From assembly GCA_036389485.1 (NCBI GenBank), contig DASVPR010000049.1, forward strand, positions 81,485 through 145,484: DNA of 64,000 nucleotides, in the 5' to 3' direction. This document shows positions 39,024 through 48,001 of this stretch, one piece after another. Within the stretch, counting starts at the first letter, position 1; every line of letters begins with the position of its first letter. Both the position numbers and the translations under genes were made by a program. Under the pieces are notes generated by a model. It worked only from the letters and a program-made list of their open reading frames with translations, searched no databases and had not been told where the DNA came from. Source of the DNA: CADCVT01 sp036389485. GTDB lineage: Bacteria > Actinomycetota > Thermoleophilia > Solirubrobacterales > Solirubrobacteraceae.

Positions 39024-39698
39024 ATGTACGTCGTGATCTGCGGCGGCGGGAAGGTCGGGTGGAACCTCGCCCGCGAGCTCATCGAGAAGGGCAACGAGGT
39101 CACGCTGGTCGAGCAGGACCGGCGGCGCTACCTGATCATCGAGGAGGAGCTGGAGCACGCCGTCCAGTACGGCGACGCGACCGAGCTCTGGGTCCTGGAG
39201 CGCGCGGGCATCCAGCGCGCCGATCTCGCGATCGCGGTCACCGGCGACGACGAGGACAACATCCTCATCTGCCAGATCGCGAAGGAGAAGTACCTCTGCG
39301 AGCGGACCATCGCCCGCGTCAACAACCCGCGCAACCTCCAGCACTTCGAGCTCCTCGGGATCCAGCCGGCGGTCTCCGCGACCGACCTCATCCTGCGGCT
39401 GATCGAGCACGAGGTCCCGCAGTACGGGCTCGTGCATCTGCTGGATCTCCCGGCGGAGCGGCTGGAGATCATCGAGATCGAGGTCACGCCGGGGGCGCCG
39501 GCGGCGTCCAAGCGGGTGATCGACATCGACATCCCGGACGGGTCGCTGATCATCTCGGTGCTGCGCAACGGCGAGGGGTTCGTGCCGAAGGCCGAGACCG
39601 TGATCGAGGCCGGCGACGAGGTCCTGCTGGTGCTCGACCCCGGGCTGGAGGCGGACATCACCAAGCAGTTCGCTCCCAACGGGTCGCGGCCCGCTTGA
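39024..39698 (+). CDS. TrkA-type K+ uptake regulatory subunit (RCK N- and C-lobes)
   Basis: 224 residues. VICGGGKVGWNLARELIEKG and VTLVEQDRRR form the N-lobe nucleotide site, and LAIAVTGDDEDNILICQIAKEKY continues it. From about residue 140 a TrkA-C lobe (EIIEIEVTPGAPAASKRVIDIDIPDGSLIISVLRNG, GDEVLLVLDP) follows. It should gate a K+ channel or symporter; no TrkH/KtrB pore gene is in the window, so the APC transporters upstream are the nearest membrane partners. It is translated directly after the single-lobe protein. Confidence 0.87.
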   Translation: MYVVICGGGKVGWNLARELIEKGNEVTLVEQDRRRYLIIEEELEHAVQYGDATELWVLERAGIQRADLAIAVTGDDEDNILICQIAKEKYLCERTIARVNNPRNLQHFELLGIQPAVSATDLILRLIEHEVPQYGLVHLLDLPAERLEIIEIEVTPGAPAASKRVIDIDIPDGSLIISVLRNGEGFVPKAETVIEAGDEVLLVLDPGLEADITKQFAPNGSRPA

Positions 39699-39702
39699 GC
39701 GC

Positions 39703-40878
39703 GTGCCCGACGTCGACGTCCTGATCGTCGGGGCGGGCGCGGCGGGGGCGGCCTGCGCTTCGGAGCTGCGCGCGGCCGGGTTCTCGGGATCGGTGACGCT
39801 GCTCGGCCGCGAGCTCGACCGGCCCTACGAGCGGCCGCCGATCACGAAGGAGCTGCTGCGGGGCGAAGGCGAGCCGCTGTGGCTCGACGTGCCGGACGAC
39901 GTCGAGCTGCGCACGCGGACGTCGGTGATGAAGCTCGACGTCGAGGCGCGGACCGCCACGCTCTCGACGAAGGACGTCGTCTCGTTCGACCGGGCGGTCC
40001 TGTGCACCGGCGCCAACGTGCGCCGCTTGCCTCTGGACGGGTCGGACCTCGAGGGGATCCACTACCTGCGCGCGCTGCGCAACGCTTCGGCGCTGCGCGA
40101 CGACTGCACCGGCGCGTCGCGGGTCGTCTTGGTCGGCGGGTCGTTCATCGCGTGCGAGGTGGCGGCGTCGTTGTCGACGCTCGGCGTCGCCTCGACGCTC
40201 GTCTTCCCCGAGGAGGAGCCGCTGTCGCTGCAGTTCGGGGTCTCCGTCGGCCGCTTCGTGCGCGGATTGCTGGAGGCGCACGGGGTGGAGGTGCTCGCCG
40301 GCGAGCAGGTGGCGTCGTTCGCCGGGGAGGGGGACAGCGTGTCGTCGGTCGTGCTCGCCTCCGGGCGCTCGGTCGCGTGCGACGCCGTCGCGATCGGGGT
40401 CGGCGCCGTGCCGGACGTGATGCTCGCGCGGTCCTCGGGGCTGGAGCTCGGCGCGACCGGCGGAATCGCTTGTTCTTCTGTGCTGGAGACCTCCGCGCCG
40501 GGCGTGTTCGCGGCCGGCGACGCATGCGAGTACGACTCGGTCCTGCATGGGCGCCCGGTCCGGGTCGAGCACCACGAGCACGCGCTGGCCCAGGGCCGCG
40601 CGGCCGCGCGGAACGTGCTCGGCGCCGGCGAGCCGTACGTCGAGGTCCCGTACTTCTGGTCGGACCTCGCGGACTGGGCGACGCTCGAAGCCGTCGGCCC
40701 CGCCGTCGACGGCTGGGACGCCGAGGACGTCCGCGGCTCCTTCGACTCCGGCGAGTTCAGCGTCTTCTACTCGAAGGGGGGCCGGCTCGTCGCGGCGATG
40801 ACCTGCGGCCGCTCCGCCGACCTCGACGACGCCCGCGCCCGTCTGCGAGAGCAGGCCGGCCTGCCCGCCTCCCCCTGA
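39703..40878 (+). CDS. FAD-dependent pyridine nucleotide-disulfide oxidoreductase (ferredoxin-reductase type)
   Basis: 391 residues. N-terminal FAD loop VLIVGAGAAGAACASEL, then RPYERPPITKELLRGE as in ferredoxin/rubredoxin reductases. The second nucleotide loop is VVLVGGSFIACEVAASL, and TSAPGVFAAGDACEY is the second FAD motif. The C-terminal FSVFYSKGGRLVAAMTCG is a reductase-specific domain. It would move electrons from NAD(P)H to a ferredoxin or similar carrier, which is not encoded nearby. GTG at 39703 lies 4 bases after the trkA stop, so it appears to be in that operon. Confidence 0.87.
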   Translation: MPDVDVLIVGAGAAGAACASELRAAGFSGSVTLLGRELDRPYERPPITKELLRGEGEPLWLDVPDDVELRTRTSVMKLDVEARTATLSTKDVVSFDRAVLCTGANVRRLPLDGSDLEGIHYLRALRNASALRDDCTGASRVVLVGGSFIACEVAASLSTLGVASTLVFPEEEPLSLQFGVSVGRFVRGLLEAHGVEVLAGEQVASFAGEGDSVSSVVLASGRSVACDAVAIGVGAVPDVMLARSSGLELGATGGIACSSVLETSAPGVFAAGDACEYDSVLHGRPVRVEHHEHALAQGRAAARNVLGAGEPYVEVPYFWSDLADWATLEAVGPAVDGWDAEDVRGSFDSGEFSVFYSKGGRLVAAMTCGRSADLDDARARLREQAGLPASP

Positions 40879-40905
40879 CGGGGCCGCGCCCCCGCGCGCC
40901 CCGGG

Positions 40906-41343
40906 CTAGCGCCCGTCGAACACCCTCTCCAGCAGCGCGTCCACCGGCGCGATGTCGATCGCGGCGCGGAGGAGGAACGCTTCCGTCCCGCCGATCCGGC
41001 CGGCCCGCTCCTCCTCGTCGACGGCCTTGTGGAGGCCGGTGCGGAACGCGGCCGCGCGCTCGTCGTCGGTGAGGCCCTCCGGCGGCTCGACCTCGCCGCT
41101 CAGCATCAGCACCAGCCGCTCGCGGCTGACGCCGAGCTCGCACGCCGCGCCGTTCAGGGCGTTCAGCCCGACCCGCTCGGCCGCGCCCGTGATCCCGGGC
41201 CGGGCGTGCGAGGCGACGCGGTCGCAGGGATCCGGAGGCGAGTCGACGTCGTACCCGCCGCCGCCGAGCGCGACGTAGGAGCCGACCAGGAGCATCGCGG
41301 CGGCCGCCGCGGCGAGGAGCGCGCGCGTCACGCGCCGCTCCAA
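40906..41343 (-). CDS. exported or membrane-anchored protein of unknown function
   Basis: 145 residues. An N-terminal hydrophobic stretch (LLAAAAAAMLLVGSYVALG) serves as anchor or signal. The exported part has two cysteines (CDRVASHARPG, NGAACELGVSRERL) and a helical region LTDDERAAAFRTGLHKAVDEEERAG. I do not recognise the family. It overlaps the end of the MFS gene by 16 bases and is probably co-transcribed with it. ATG at 41343; an in-frame GTG lies four codons later. Confidence 0.6.
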   Translation of the reverse strand: MERRVTRALLAAAAAAMLLVGSYVALGGGGYDVDSPPDPCDRVASHARPGITGAAERVGLNALNGAACELGVSRERLVLMLSGEVEPPEGLTDDERAAAFRTGLHKAVDEEERAGRIGGTEAFLLRAAIDIAPVDALLERVFDGR

Positions 41344-42839
41344 AGCGGACCGTCGTCGCGACCCTCGGCCGCGCCGCGCCCCGCCGCGGGCGTCGCGGGA
41401 TCCCCGCTCGCGCCACTTCCCGCCGCCGGCGCGGCGCCCGCCCTCGCGTCACTTCCCGCCGCCGCCGGCGCGGCGCCCCCGCTCGCGTCACTTCTCGCCG
41501 CCGGCGCGGCGCCCTCCCTCGCGCCCCTCCCGACCAGCAACGGCCCGGCGGCGAGCGCCGCGAGGAGCGCGGCGACGAGGAACGATCTCTCGAACGCGGC
41601 GGCGGCGGCTCGGTCGAGGTCGTCGGTGACGTCGGCCTGCAGGCCGTCGAAGGCCGGCCGGTCGTCGTTCGGTGGCGCGGCTTCGGCGAACGCCGGGCCG
41701 ACGTCGGGCACCTCGCTCTCCGCGCTCCGCAGCTCCTCGGCGAGCCCGAGGCCGAGGTCGAGCTTCGTCGCCGGGTCGATCGGGCTGTCGAGGATCCGCG
41801 CGAGGACGATCTCCTGCGCGCGGCCGGTCTGGTCCTCGAGGTCGGCGGTGAAGATCGGAGTGAGGATCGCCAGCGCCGCGACGACGCCGGCGTGCCGCGC
41901 CGCGATCGTCCACCCGCCGTGCAGCGCGAGGGGGGCGCGGTCGCGCAGCGCCTCCTCGGTCAGCGCTCCGAGTCCCAACCCGAGCCCGAGCCCGACGAGG
42001 ACCTGCGGCGCGATCGTCCACCCGACGCTCGACCCGGGCAGCAGCCCGAGCGCCGCGAGCCCGCCCGCGCAGAGGACGGCCCCCGCGGCGCCCCGCGCGC
42101 GCGTGTCGAGCCCCCGGCCGAACGCGCCCGCGGTGAGCGCCGCGACCGGCATGACCGAGACGATCCCCGCCGCGGCGAGCGGCGAGTGCCGCCATCCCGC
42201 GATGAGGAGGAGGACGAGGAGGAACAGCGCCGCGGTGAGCCCGGCGCCCAGGAACGCCAGCGACGCCAGCGCAGGCCAGTCCGGCCGCGCCGCCGCGCCG
42301 CGCGGGCCGACGCGAGCAGTGTGGCGACCACGCGCCGCGGCGAGGCACACCAGTGCGAGCGGCACCTGCACGGCGAAGATCGCCTGCCACGCCAGGGCGT
42401 CGGTCAGCGCTCCGCCGGCGGCGGGGCCGACGGCGGCGCCGATCGCGCCCGCGGCGCCCCACGTCGTCGTCGCGCGGCGGCGGTCGCCGGTGGCGGCGAC
42501 GAGCAACGGCAGCGCGGCGCACGCCACGGCTGCTCCCCCGAGCCCCTGGACGCAGCGCGCCGCGACGAGCATCCCGAGCGAGCCGGCCAGTGCGCAGGCG
42601 AGCGACGCGACCGCGAAGAGGAGAAGGCCGCCGGCGAAGAGGCGTCGCGGATCGACCCCGCGTACGAGAGCGACCGGCACGGCGGCCAGCGCGAGGGCGA
42701 GGTTGTAGCCCACGAGGACCCAGGAGACGCCGGTCGGCGTGGCGTCGAAGTCCGCGAGGACGTCCGGCAGCCCGAGGGTGACGACGGACGAGTCCGCGAG
42801 GACGAGCCCGACGGCGATCGCGAGGAGCGCGGCGCGCAT
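41328..42839 (-). CDS. MFS transporter (DHA2-like drug exporter)
   Basis: 503 residues. VGLVLADSSVVTLGLPDVLADF and VSWVLVGYNLALALAAVPVALV match the DHA2 (14-helix) group of major facilitator antiporters, followed by ARCVQGLGGAAVACAALPLL and WGAAGAIGAAVGPAAGGALTD (motif C, antiporter-specific). A soluble loop of about 90 residues precedes the last helix. The C-terminal 60 residues are an Ala/Gly/Ser repeat (GAAPAA units) in the cytoplasm. ATG at 42839 is chosen over the frame start at 42884 because it meets the first helix. Confidence 0.83.
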   Translation of the reverse strand: MRAALLAIAVGLVLADSSVVTLGLPDVLADFDATPTGVSWVLVGYNLALALAAVPVALVRGVDPRRLFAGGLLLFAVASLACALAGSLGMLVAARCVQGLGGAAVACAALPLLVAATGDRRRATTTWGAAGAIGAAVGPAAGGALTDALAWQAIFAVQVPLALVCLAAARGRHTARVGPRGAAARPDWPALASLAFLGAGLTAALFLLVLLLIAGWRHSPLAAAGIVSVMPVAALTAGAFGRGLDTRARGAAGAVLCAGGLAALGLLPGSSVGWTIAPQVLVGLGLGLGLGALTEEALRDRAPLALHGGWTIAARHAGVVAALAILTPIFTADLEDQTGRAQEIVLARILDSPIDPATKLDLGLGLAEELRSAESEVPDVGPAFAEAAPPNDDRPAFDGLQADVTDDLDRAAAAAFERSFLVAALLAALAAGPLLVGRGAREGAAPAARSDASGGAAPAAAGSDARAGAAPAAGSGASGDPATPAAGRGAAEGRDDGPLWSGA

Positions 42840-42893
42840 CGGGCGGGAATGCTGGCAGGCGGGGTCATGCGCCCCGCCTGCCATGCGAGGCGG

Positions 42894-43178
42894 CTACGCG
42901 GTGTGGACGCGACCCGTGCGGCCGTCGCCGCGGTCGCGCACGAACGCCCGGTAGAGGCCGAGCAGCAGCATCGCGCCGATGACGGCGCCGATGAGGCCGC
43001 CGAGGTCGAACGCCTCGTTGTCGCCGATGCCGAGCACCTCGGTGAACAGGAAGAAGCCGACGAGCGCGCCGGCGAGGCCGAGCAGCACGGTGGCGAAGAA
43101 GCCCATCGGGTCCTTGCCGGGCATCAGCGCCCGGGCGAGGAAGCCGGCGACGATGCCGAGGATGATCGCTCCGATCAT
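42894..43178 (-). CDS. GlsB/YeaQ/YmgE-family small membrane protein
   Basis: 94 residues and three hydrophobic helices: MIGAIILGIVAGFLARALMPGKDP, then GFFATVLLGLAGALVGFFLFTEVLG and GGLIGAVIGAMLLLGLYRAFV. The MPGKDPMGFFATVLLG stretch is the hallmark of this stress-associated family. Function is not well known; members are induced by acid or general stress. AAGGGA sits at ribosome-binding distance before ATG 43178. The longer open frame upstream is a shadow. Confidence 0.88.
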   Translation of the reverse strand: MIGAIILGIVAGFLARALMPGKDPMGFFATVLLGLAGALVGFFLFTEVLGIGDNEAFDLGGLIGAVIGAMLLLGLYRAFVRDRGDGRTGRVHTA

Positions 43179-43323
43179 GTGGTGAATCCCTTCGAGTCGG
43201 GGGTGAGGGGCGGATACCGAGTTACCCACGATTTGCAGCGGGAACGCGCCAGTGCTCGCGGGCCCGTCTCGCCGCGAACGGAACCGGCCGACCTGCGGGG
43301 ACCTGCCGCGTTTGCAGGGACAG

Positions 43324-44298
43324 ATGGGGAAGACGGTTCTCGGAGCGGGCGCCACCGCAATGGCGCTCGGCGCCCTCGTGGCGCTTGCGCTGGTGCTCGG
43401 TACGGGCCTGGAGCACGCGCGGTGGCCCGGGTTCGCCCCGCCGGCCGACCCGCCGTCGCGACTCGACCTCGGCGGAGGGGGCGCGAGCGCCGCTCCCGCC
43501 GCCGCGTCGGAGGGCGTCGCTTCGGATGCCGTCGCTCGCCTGCGCACGGCCGCCGCGAGCGCCGCGGCGCTGCGCGCGAGCGGGACCGCCGCGCCCGAGC
43601 CGGACAGACTTGTCCCCGGCGGCGCGGGCGCTCCCCCTGAAGATGTTCCCCAACCGGTGGCCGGCCGACCCTCGCCGGCCCCGACGCCAGGTGGGGTCCC
43701 ACCGCCGAGCCCGGAAGGCGGAGCCGGGCCGGCCCAAACCGGGTCCCCACCGGCGACCAACCCCGGCGACGGGGGCGTGACGGAGCGCCCCGTCGCCGGG
43801 CCGAGCGAAGCACCCGCGCCGTCCCCCGGAAGCGGCGGCGCGGGCAGCTCGCCCGGAGTCGGCGGCGAGCCGCCCGGACCGGTCAGCGGAGGGCCGGTTC
43901 CGGGCGGCCGTCCGTCGGACCCCGCCCACCCACCGATGTCGATCCCGCCGGGCAGAGGCGAGCCGCCGAAGGCTGCCCTCGCACGCCGAGCCCCGCGCAC
44001 GCACGGACGCGCGGCGAGGCGCGGGATCGCGCGGCGCCGGCCTGCGGGCAGGCGGTCTCGTCTCGGCGACGGAGCGCCGGCACGCCGCCGGACGGGTGGG
44101 TCGCGCGGGGGAGCGTCAGCTGCTGCCGGCCCGAACGGCCCGCCGGCGGGAGCGTCACCGGCTGCCGGTCCGAACGGCCCGCCGGAGGACGTCCCCGTCG
44201 GCCCGCCGGAGCACGCGCGCGGAACCCCGAAAGGCCCGCCGCAGGGTCACCCGCCGGACCACGCGCCCGCCGCGAAGCCGCGCCGACCGGGGCGCTGA
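43324..44298 (+). CDS. Pro/Gly/Ala-rich single-pass membrane or exported protein
   Basis: 324 residues. ATG at 43324 is preceded by GCAGGGA. The N-terminus has one hydrophobic segment (GATAMALGALVALALVLGTGL). The rest is low-complexity Pro, Gly, Ala and Arg, with an Arg-rich basic patch (RTHGRAARRGIARRRPAGRRSR) and a tail of repeated AAGPNGPP units. No catalytic domain is visible. The composition fits an extended surface or wall-spanning protein, but also a high-GC frame; the start signal and helix are the main reasons to accept it. Confidence 0.5.
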   Translation: MGKTVLGAGATAMALGALVALALVLGTGLEHARWPGFAPPADPPSRLDLGGGGASAAPAAASEGVASDAVARLRTAAASAAALRASGTAAPEPDRLVPGGAGAPPEDVPQPVAGRPSPAPTPGGVPPPSPEGGAGPAQTGSPPATNPGDGGVTERPVAGPSEAPAPSPGSGGAGSSPGVGGEPPGPVSGGPVPGGRPSDPAHPPMSIPPGRGEPPKAALARRAPRTHGRAARRGIARRRPAGRRSRLGDGAPARRRTGGSRGGASAAAGPNGPPAGASPAAGPNGPPEDVPVGPPEHARGTPKGPPQGHPPDHAPAAKPRRPGR

Positions 44299-44304
44299 AC
44301 GAGG

Positions 44305-44376
44305 CTGCCGGGCAGGGACTCGAACCCCAAATTCGACGTCCAGAGCGTCGCGTGTTGCCGATTACACCACCCGGCA
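44305..44376 (-). tRNA. tRNA-Gln (anticodon CTG)
   Basis: A full cloverleaf reads from 44376 to 44305 (72 bases). Acceptor stem TGCCGGG pairs with CCCGGCA, D-arm GTGT/ACAC, and anticodon stem CGACG/CGTCG with loop CTCTGGA places CTG at 44343-44341. The T-arm has loop TTCGAGT and discriminator G. CCA is not encoded. It decodes CAG, the main glutamine codon in such GC-rich DNA. Confidence 0.93.
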
Positions 44377-44442
44377 GTGCATTGGCCGTCGCCAAGGCGA
44401 CGCAGCCAAGAATAGCGGCCGGAACGGCAAGAACTTGAGGCC

Positions 44443-46212
44443 TCAGGCCGCTGCCTGCTCGGCCCAGTCGCGGTACAGGCGCCAGTAGGCGCCCTCCGCG
44501 GCGAGGAGCTCGTCGTGGGTCCCCTGCTCGACGATCCGGCCTCCCTCGAGCACGACGATCCGGCCCGCCTGGCGGATCGTCGACAGCCGGTGCGCGATGA
44601 CGATCGCGGTGCGGCCGGCGAGCAGCCGGCGCAGGCCGGTCTCGATGCGGCCCTCCGTGTGCAGGTCGACGTTCGAGGTCGCCTCGTCGAGGATCACGAT
44701 GCGGGGATCCGCCAACAGGGCCCGCGCGAACGCGACGAGCTGCCGCTGCCCGGCCGAGAGCTGGATCCCGCGCTCGCCGATCTCGGTCTCCAGTCCGTGC
44801 GGAAGCGCGCGCACGAAGTCGTCGGCCCCCACGCCGCGCAGCGCCGCCCACACGTCCTCCTCCGAAGCCTCCGGCCGGCCGAAGAGGACGTTGTCCCGGA
44901 TCGTCCCGCTGAAGAGGAACGCCTCCTGCGGCACGATCCCCATCTGCGACCGCAGCGAGGAGGTCACGGCGTGCGAGAGATCCACGCCATCCACGAGCAC
45001 CCGCCCCGACGTCGGGTCGTAGAACCGCGCGACGAGCTTCGCGAACGTCGACTTCCCCGCGCCCGTCGCGCCCACCAGAGCGACCGTCTGCCCGGGCGGG
45101 ATGTCGAGCGACACGTCCGAGAGAGCCCGCACGCACGACCCGTCCCGCGAGCGGTACTCGAACGTCACGTCGTCGAACGTGACCGCGCCGCGCAGCGGCA
45201 CCGGCAGCGGGACGGCGTCGACAGCGTCGACCAGGTCCGGCTCCTCGTCGAGCAGCTCGAAGATCTTGTCCAGCGCCGCCATCCCCGCCTGGTACTGCGT
45301 GTACAGCTGCGACAGCGACTGGATCGGCTCGAAGAACCCGTTCAGCGCGGCGATGAAGCCGACCAAGACGCCGACGGTGACGTCCCCGTCGATCGCCTGG
45401 TAGCCGCCGTACATCAGGATCCCCGCCGTCGCGACCGACGACAGCAGCTCCACCGCCGGGAAGTACGCGGCGTTCAGGTAGACGGTCGTCATGTTCGCGT
45501 CGCGGTTCGCCTCGTTCAGCGCGCCGAACCGGCGGACGTGGCGCGGCTCCTGCCCGAACGACCGCACGACGCGGATCCCCGACAGCGTCTCCTGCAGGTA
45601 CGCCGTGATCGCCCCGATCGTCTCGCGCGTCTTCGCGTACGCGCCCGCGCTCACGATCCGGAACGCCAGCGACCCCGCGAACAGCAGCGGGAAGATCAGG
45701 AACGTCAACAGCGCCAGCTCGAGGTCGAGGAACGCGAGGATCGCGATCGTCCCGATCAGGGTGAGCGACGACTGGAACAGCGTCACGACGCTGTCGGTCA
45801 CCAGCGAGTCCAGCGCCTGGACGTCGTTGGTCATCCGCGAGATCAGCACGCCCGCCTGCCGGCGCTCGTAGAACCCGACCGGCATCTCCTGGAGGTGCCG
45901 GAAGATCTGCAGCCGCAGGTCCTGGAGCGCCCGCTGCCCGACCCACCCGACGAGATAGGTCTGCAGGTACGACGCGCCCCAGTAGACGACCGCGGCCACG
46001 ACGAACGCGACGACGACCATGTTCAGCGTCGAGAGGTCGCCCGGCACGATGCCGTCGTCGATCGCGGCCTTCGCGAGCGGCGGGGGCGCCAGGGAGGCCG
46101 CGGTCGCGAAGGTGAGCGACACGAACATGAGGATCAGCCGGCCGCGGTACGGGCGCATGAGCCGGAGGAGCCCCCGGAGACGCCGCCCGCGGCCCTGCGG
46201 GACGTCCCTCAC
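44443..46212 (-). CDS. ABC exporter half-transporter, catalytically competent subunit
   Basis: 589 residues. Six helices (1-310), then an ATPase domain with Walker A VGATGAGKST, Q-loop GIVPQEAFLFSGT, signature LSAGQ (where LSGGQ is usual), Walker B VILDEATSNVD with the catalytic Glu, and switch His in IVIAHRLST. It pairs with the upstream gene, which has complementary changes. GTG at 46212 overlaps that gene's stop (GTGA), so the two are made together as a heterodimer of equal length. Substrate unknown; lipids or drugs in related exporters. Confidence 0.9.
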   Translation of the reverse strand: MRDVPQGRGRRLRGLLRLMRPYRGRLILMFVSLTFATAASLAPPPLAKAAIDDGIVPGDLSTLNMVVVAFVVAAVVYWGASYLQTYLVGWVGQRALQDLRLQIFRHLQEMPVGFYERRQAGVLISRMTNDVQALDSLVTDSVVTLFQSSLTLIGTIAILAFLDLELALLTFLIFPLLFAGSLAFRIVSAGAYAKTRETIGAITAYLQETLSGIRVVRSFGQEPRHVRRFGALNEANRDANMTTVYLNAAYFPAVELLSSVATAGILMYGGYQAIDGDVTVGVLVGFIAALNGFFEPIQSLSQLYTQYQAGMAALDKIFELLDEEPDLVDAVDAVPLPVPLRGAVTFDDVTFEYRSRDGSCVRALSDVSLDIPPGQTVALVGATGAGKSTFAKLVARFYDPTSGRVLVDGVDLSHAVTSSLRSQMGIVPQEAFLFSGTIRDNVLFGRPEASEEDVWAALRGVGADDFVRALPHGLETEIGERGIQLSAGQRQLVAFARALLADPRIVILDEATSNVDLHTEGRIETGLRRLLAGRTAIVIAHRLSTIRQAGRIVVLEGGRIVEQGTHDELLAAEGAYWRLYRDWAEQAAA

Positions 46213-47978
46213 AGCCCCGCCACCTTCCGCTCCGGCGAGACGCGGTTGAGGAACACCTGGTCCGGCAGGCCCTTCTCGACGATCTCGCGATAGAGGTCGT
46301 TCACCTCGAGCAGCTCCTCGTGCGGCCCGCGGCACACCAGCTCGCCGCCCTCGATCACGGCGATCTCGTCCGCCAGCGCGATCGTGGACAGCCGGTGCGC
46401 GATGACGAACGTCGTCCTCCCCCGCATCGCCTCGCGCAGCGCGACCTTGATCTGCTGCTCGGTCGAGGCGTCCACCGACGAGGTGGCGTCGTCGAGAACG
46501 AGGATCCGCGGGTCGGCGAGCAGCGCCCGTGCGATCGCGATCCGCTGGCGCTGTCCGCCGCTCAGCGTCAGGCCGCGCTCGCCGACGCGCGTGTCGTAGC
46601 CGTCCGGCAGCCGCTCGATGAACTCGTGCGCCTGCGCGCGCCGCGCCGCCTCGACGACCTCCTCCCGCGACGCCCCCTCGCGCGCGTACGCGATGTTCTC
46701 GTGGACGGTCGCGCTGAAGAGGAACGGGTCGTCGGTGACGACCGCGATCGCGGAGCGCAGCTCGACGAGGTCGAGGTTCCGGACGTCCGCGCCGTCGATG
46801 AGCACCGCCCCGGCCGTGGGGTCGTAGAGGCGGGGGAGGAGCTGGACGAGCGTCGTCTTGCCCGAGCCGGTCGCGCCGACGAGCGCGACGGTCGTCCCGG
46901 CCTCGACGTCGAGCGAGACGTCCCTGAGCGCCGGCTCGGTCGCCCCCTCGTACCGCAGCGTGACGTCGCGCAGCTCGACGCGCCCGTTGCCGTCGGGCAG
47001 CGGTTGCGGATGCTCGGGCGCGACGATCTCCGGGGCCCGATCGAGCAGCTCGAAGACGCGCGCGCCGGACGCCGTCGCGCGCTGCGCCATCCCCAGCGAC
47101 ATCCCGAGCCAGCGCATCGGCCCGAGCAGCATCAGGACGTACGAGTAGAAGGCGGTGAACTCGCCGAGGGTGAGGCCGCCGTCGATCACCCGCCGGCCGC
47201 CCGCGAACAGCAGAGCCGCGAGGCCGAGCTGGGGGAGGAAGCCGATGAACGGGTTGTAGAACGCGCGCAGGTGGGTCGACAGCATCGACTGGTCGAAGAC
47301 GCGCGCCACCGCCCGCTCGAACCGCGCGTACTGGCGCTCCTCGCGCGCGAACGCCTTGACGACGCGGACGCCCGAGATGTTCTCCTCGGCCTCGGCGGTC
47401 AGCTCCGCGATCCGCTGCTGGACGTCCTGCAGCGCCGGCCGCGACCTCCGCCCGTACCGGTTCGCCACGACCACCACGAACGGGACCGGCGCGAGGGTGA
47501 TCAGCGCGAGCATCGGGTCGAGCACGATCATCGCGACGGCCGCGAGGATGATCGAGAGGAACGACTGGGTCATCCAGATCAGGCCGTAGCCGAGGAAGAA
47601 GCGGACGGACTGGAGGTCCACCGTCGCGCGGGACATCAGCTGGCCGGTCTGCTGGCGGTCGAAGAACGCGAGCTCGAGCGACTGCAGGTGGGTGTACATG
47701 CGCTCGCGGAGGTCGAGCTCGACGCCGAGGGAGACGCGGCCCGAGATGAGCCTCCGCGCGACCGTGACCGCGACTCGGAGGAAGCCGGCCCCGACCACGC
47801 CGAGCGCGAGCATCGTCAATGCCTTGTCGTCGCCCTCGCGGACCTGGTCGATCGCCCTGCCCGTCAGCCACGGGATCGCGACGGTGAACACCATCGCGGC
47901 GCCGCCGAAGAACAGCGACCACCAGACCCCCGCGCGGTAGGGCCTCAGGAAGGTCAGGAGCCTGAGGAACGTCCTCAC
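46209..47978 (-). CDS. ABC exporter half-transporter with degenerate Walker B
   Basis: 589 residues, same layout as its partner. Walker A is VGATGSGKTT, signature LSGGQ is canonical, but the Walker B end reads ILVLDDATSSVD: the catalytic Glu is Asp. In heterodimeric exporters such as TM287/288 and BmrCD this marks the degenerate ATP site, so this subunit contributes its good LSGGQ while the partner contributes the catalytic Glu. GTG at 47978 lies 7 bases after TATTCT (leaderless), in a promoter shared with the divergent small gene at 48002. Confidence 0.9.
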   Translation of the reverse strand: MRTFLRLLTFLRPYRAGVWWSLFFGGAAMVFTVAIPWLTGRAIDQVREGDDKALTMLALGVVGAGFLRVAVTVARRLISGRVSLGVELDLRERMYTHLQSLELAFFDRQQTGQLMSRATVDLQSVRFFLGYGLIWMTQSFLSIILAAVAMIVLDPMLALITLAPVPFVVVVANRYGRRSRPALQDVQQRIAELTAEAEENISGVRVVKAFAREERQYARFERAVARVFDQSMLSTHLRAFYNPFIGFLPQLGLAALLFAGGRRVIDGGLTLGEFTAFYSYVLMLLGPMRWLGMSLGMAQRATASGARVFELLDRAPEIVAPEHPQPLPDGNGRVELRDVTLRYEGATEPALRDVSLDVEAGTTVALVGATGSGKTTLVQLLPRLYDPTAGAVLIDGADVRNLDLVELRSAIAVVTDDPFLFSATVHENIAYAREGASREEVVEAARRAQAHEFIERLPDGYDTRVGERGLTLSGGQRQRIAIARALLADPRILVLDDATSSVDASTEQQIKVALREAMRGRTTFVIAHRLSTIALADEIAVIEGGELVCRGPHEELLEVNDLYREIVEKGLPDQVFLNRVSPERKVAGL

Positions 47979-47985
47979 TTCAAAA

Positions 47986-47995
47986 AGAATAGTGT
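47986..47995. promoter_or_regulatory. bidirectional leaderless promoter AGAATAGTGT
   Basis: The plus -10 is TAGTGT (47990-47995), 6 bases before ATG 48002. The minus -10 is TATTCT (47991 to 47986), 7 bases before GTG 47978. The TA at 47990-47991 belongs to both, exactly as at 21743-21744. Confidence 0.65.
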
Positions 47996-48001
47996 GGGCG
48001 C

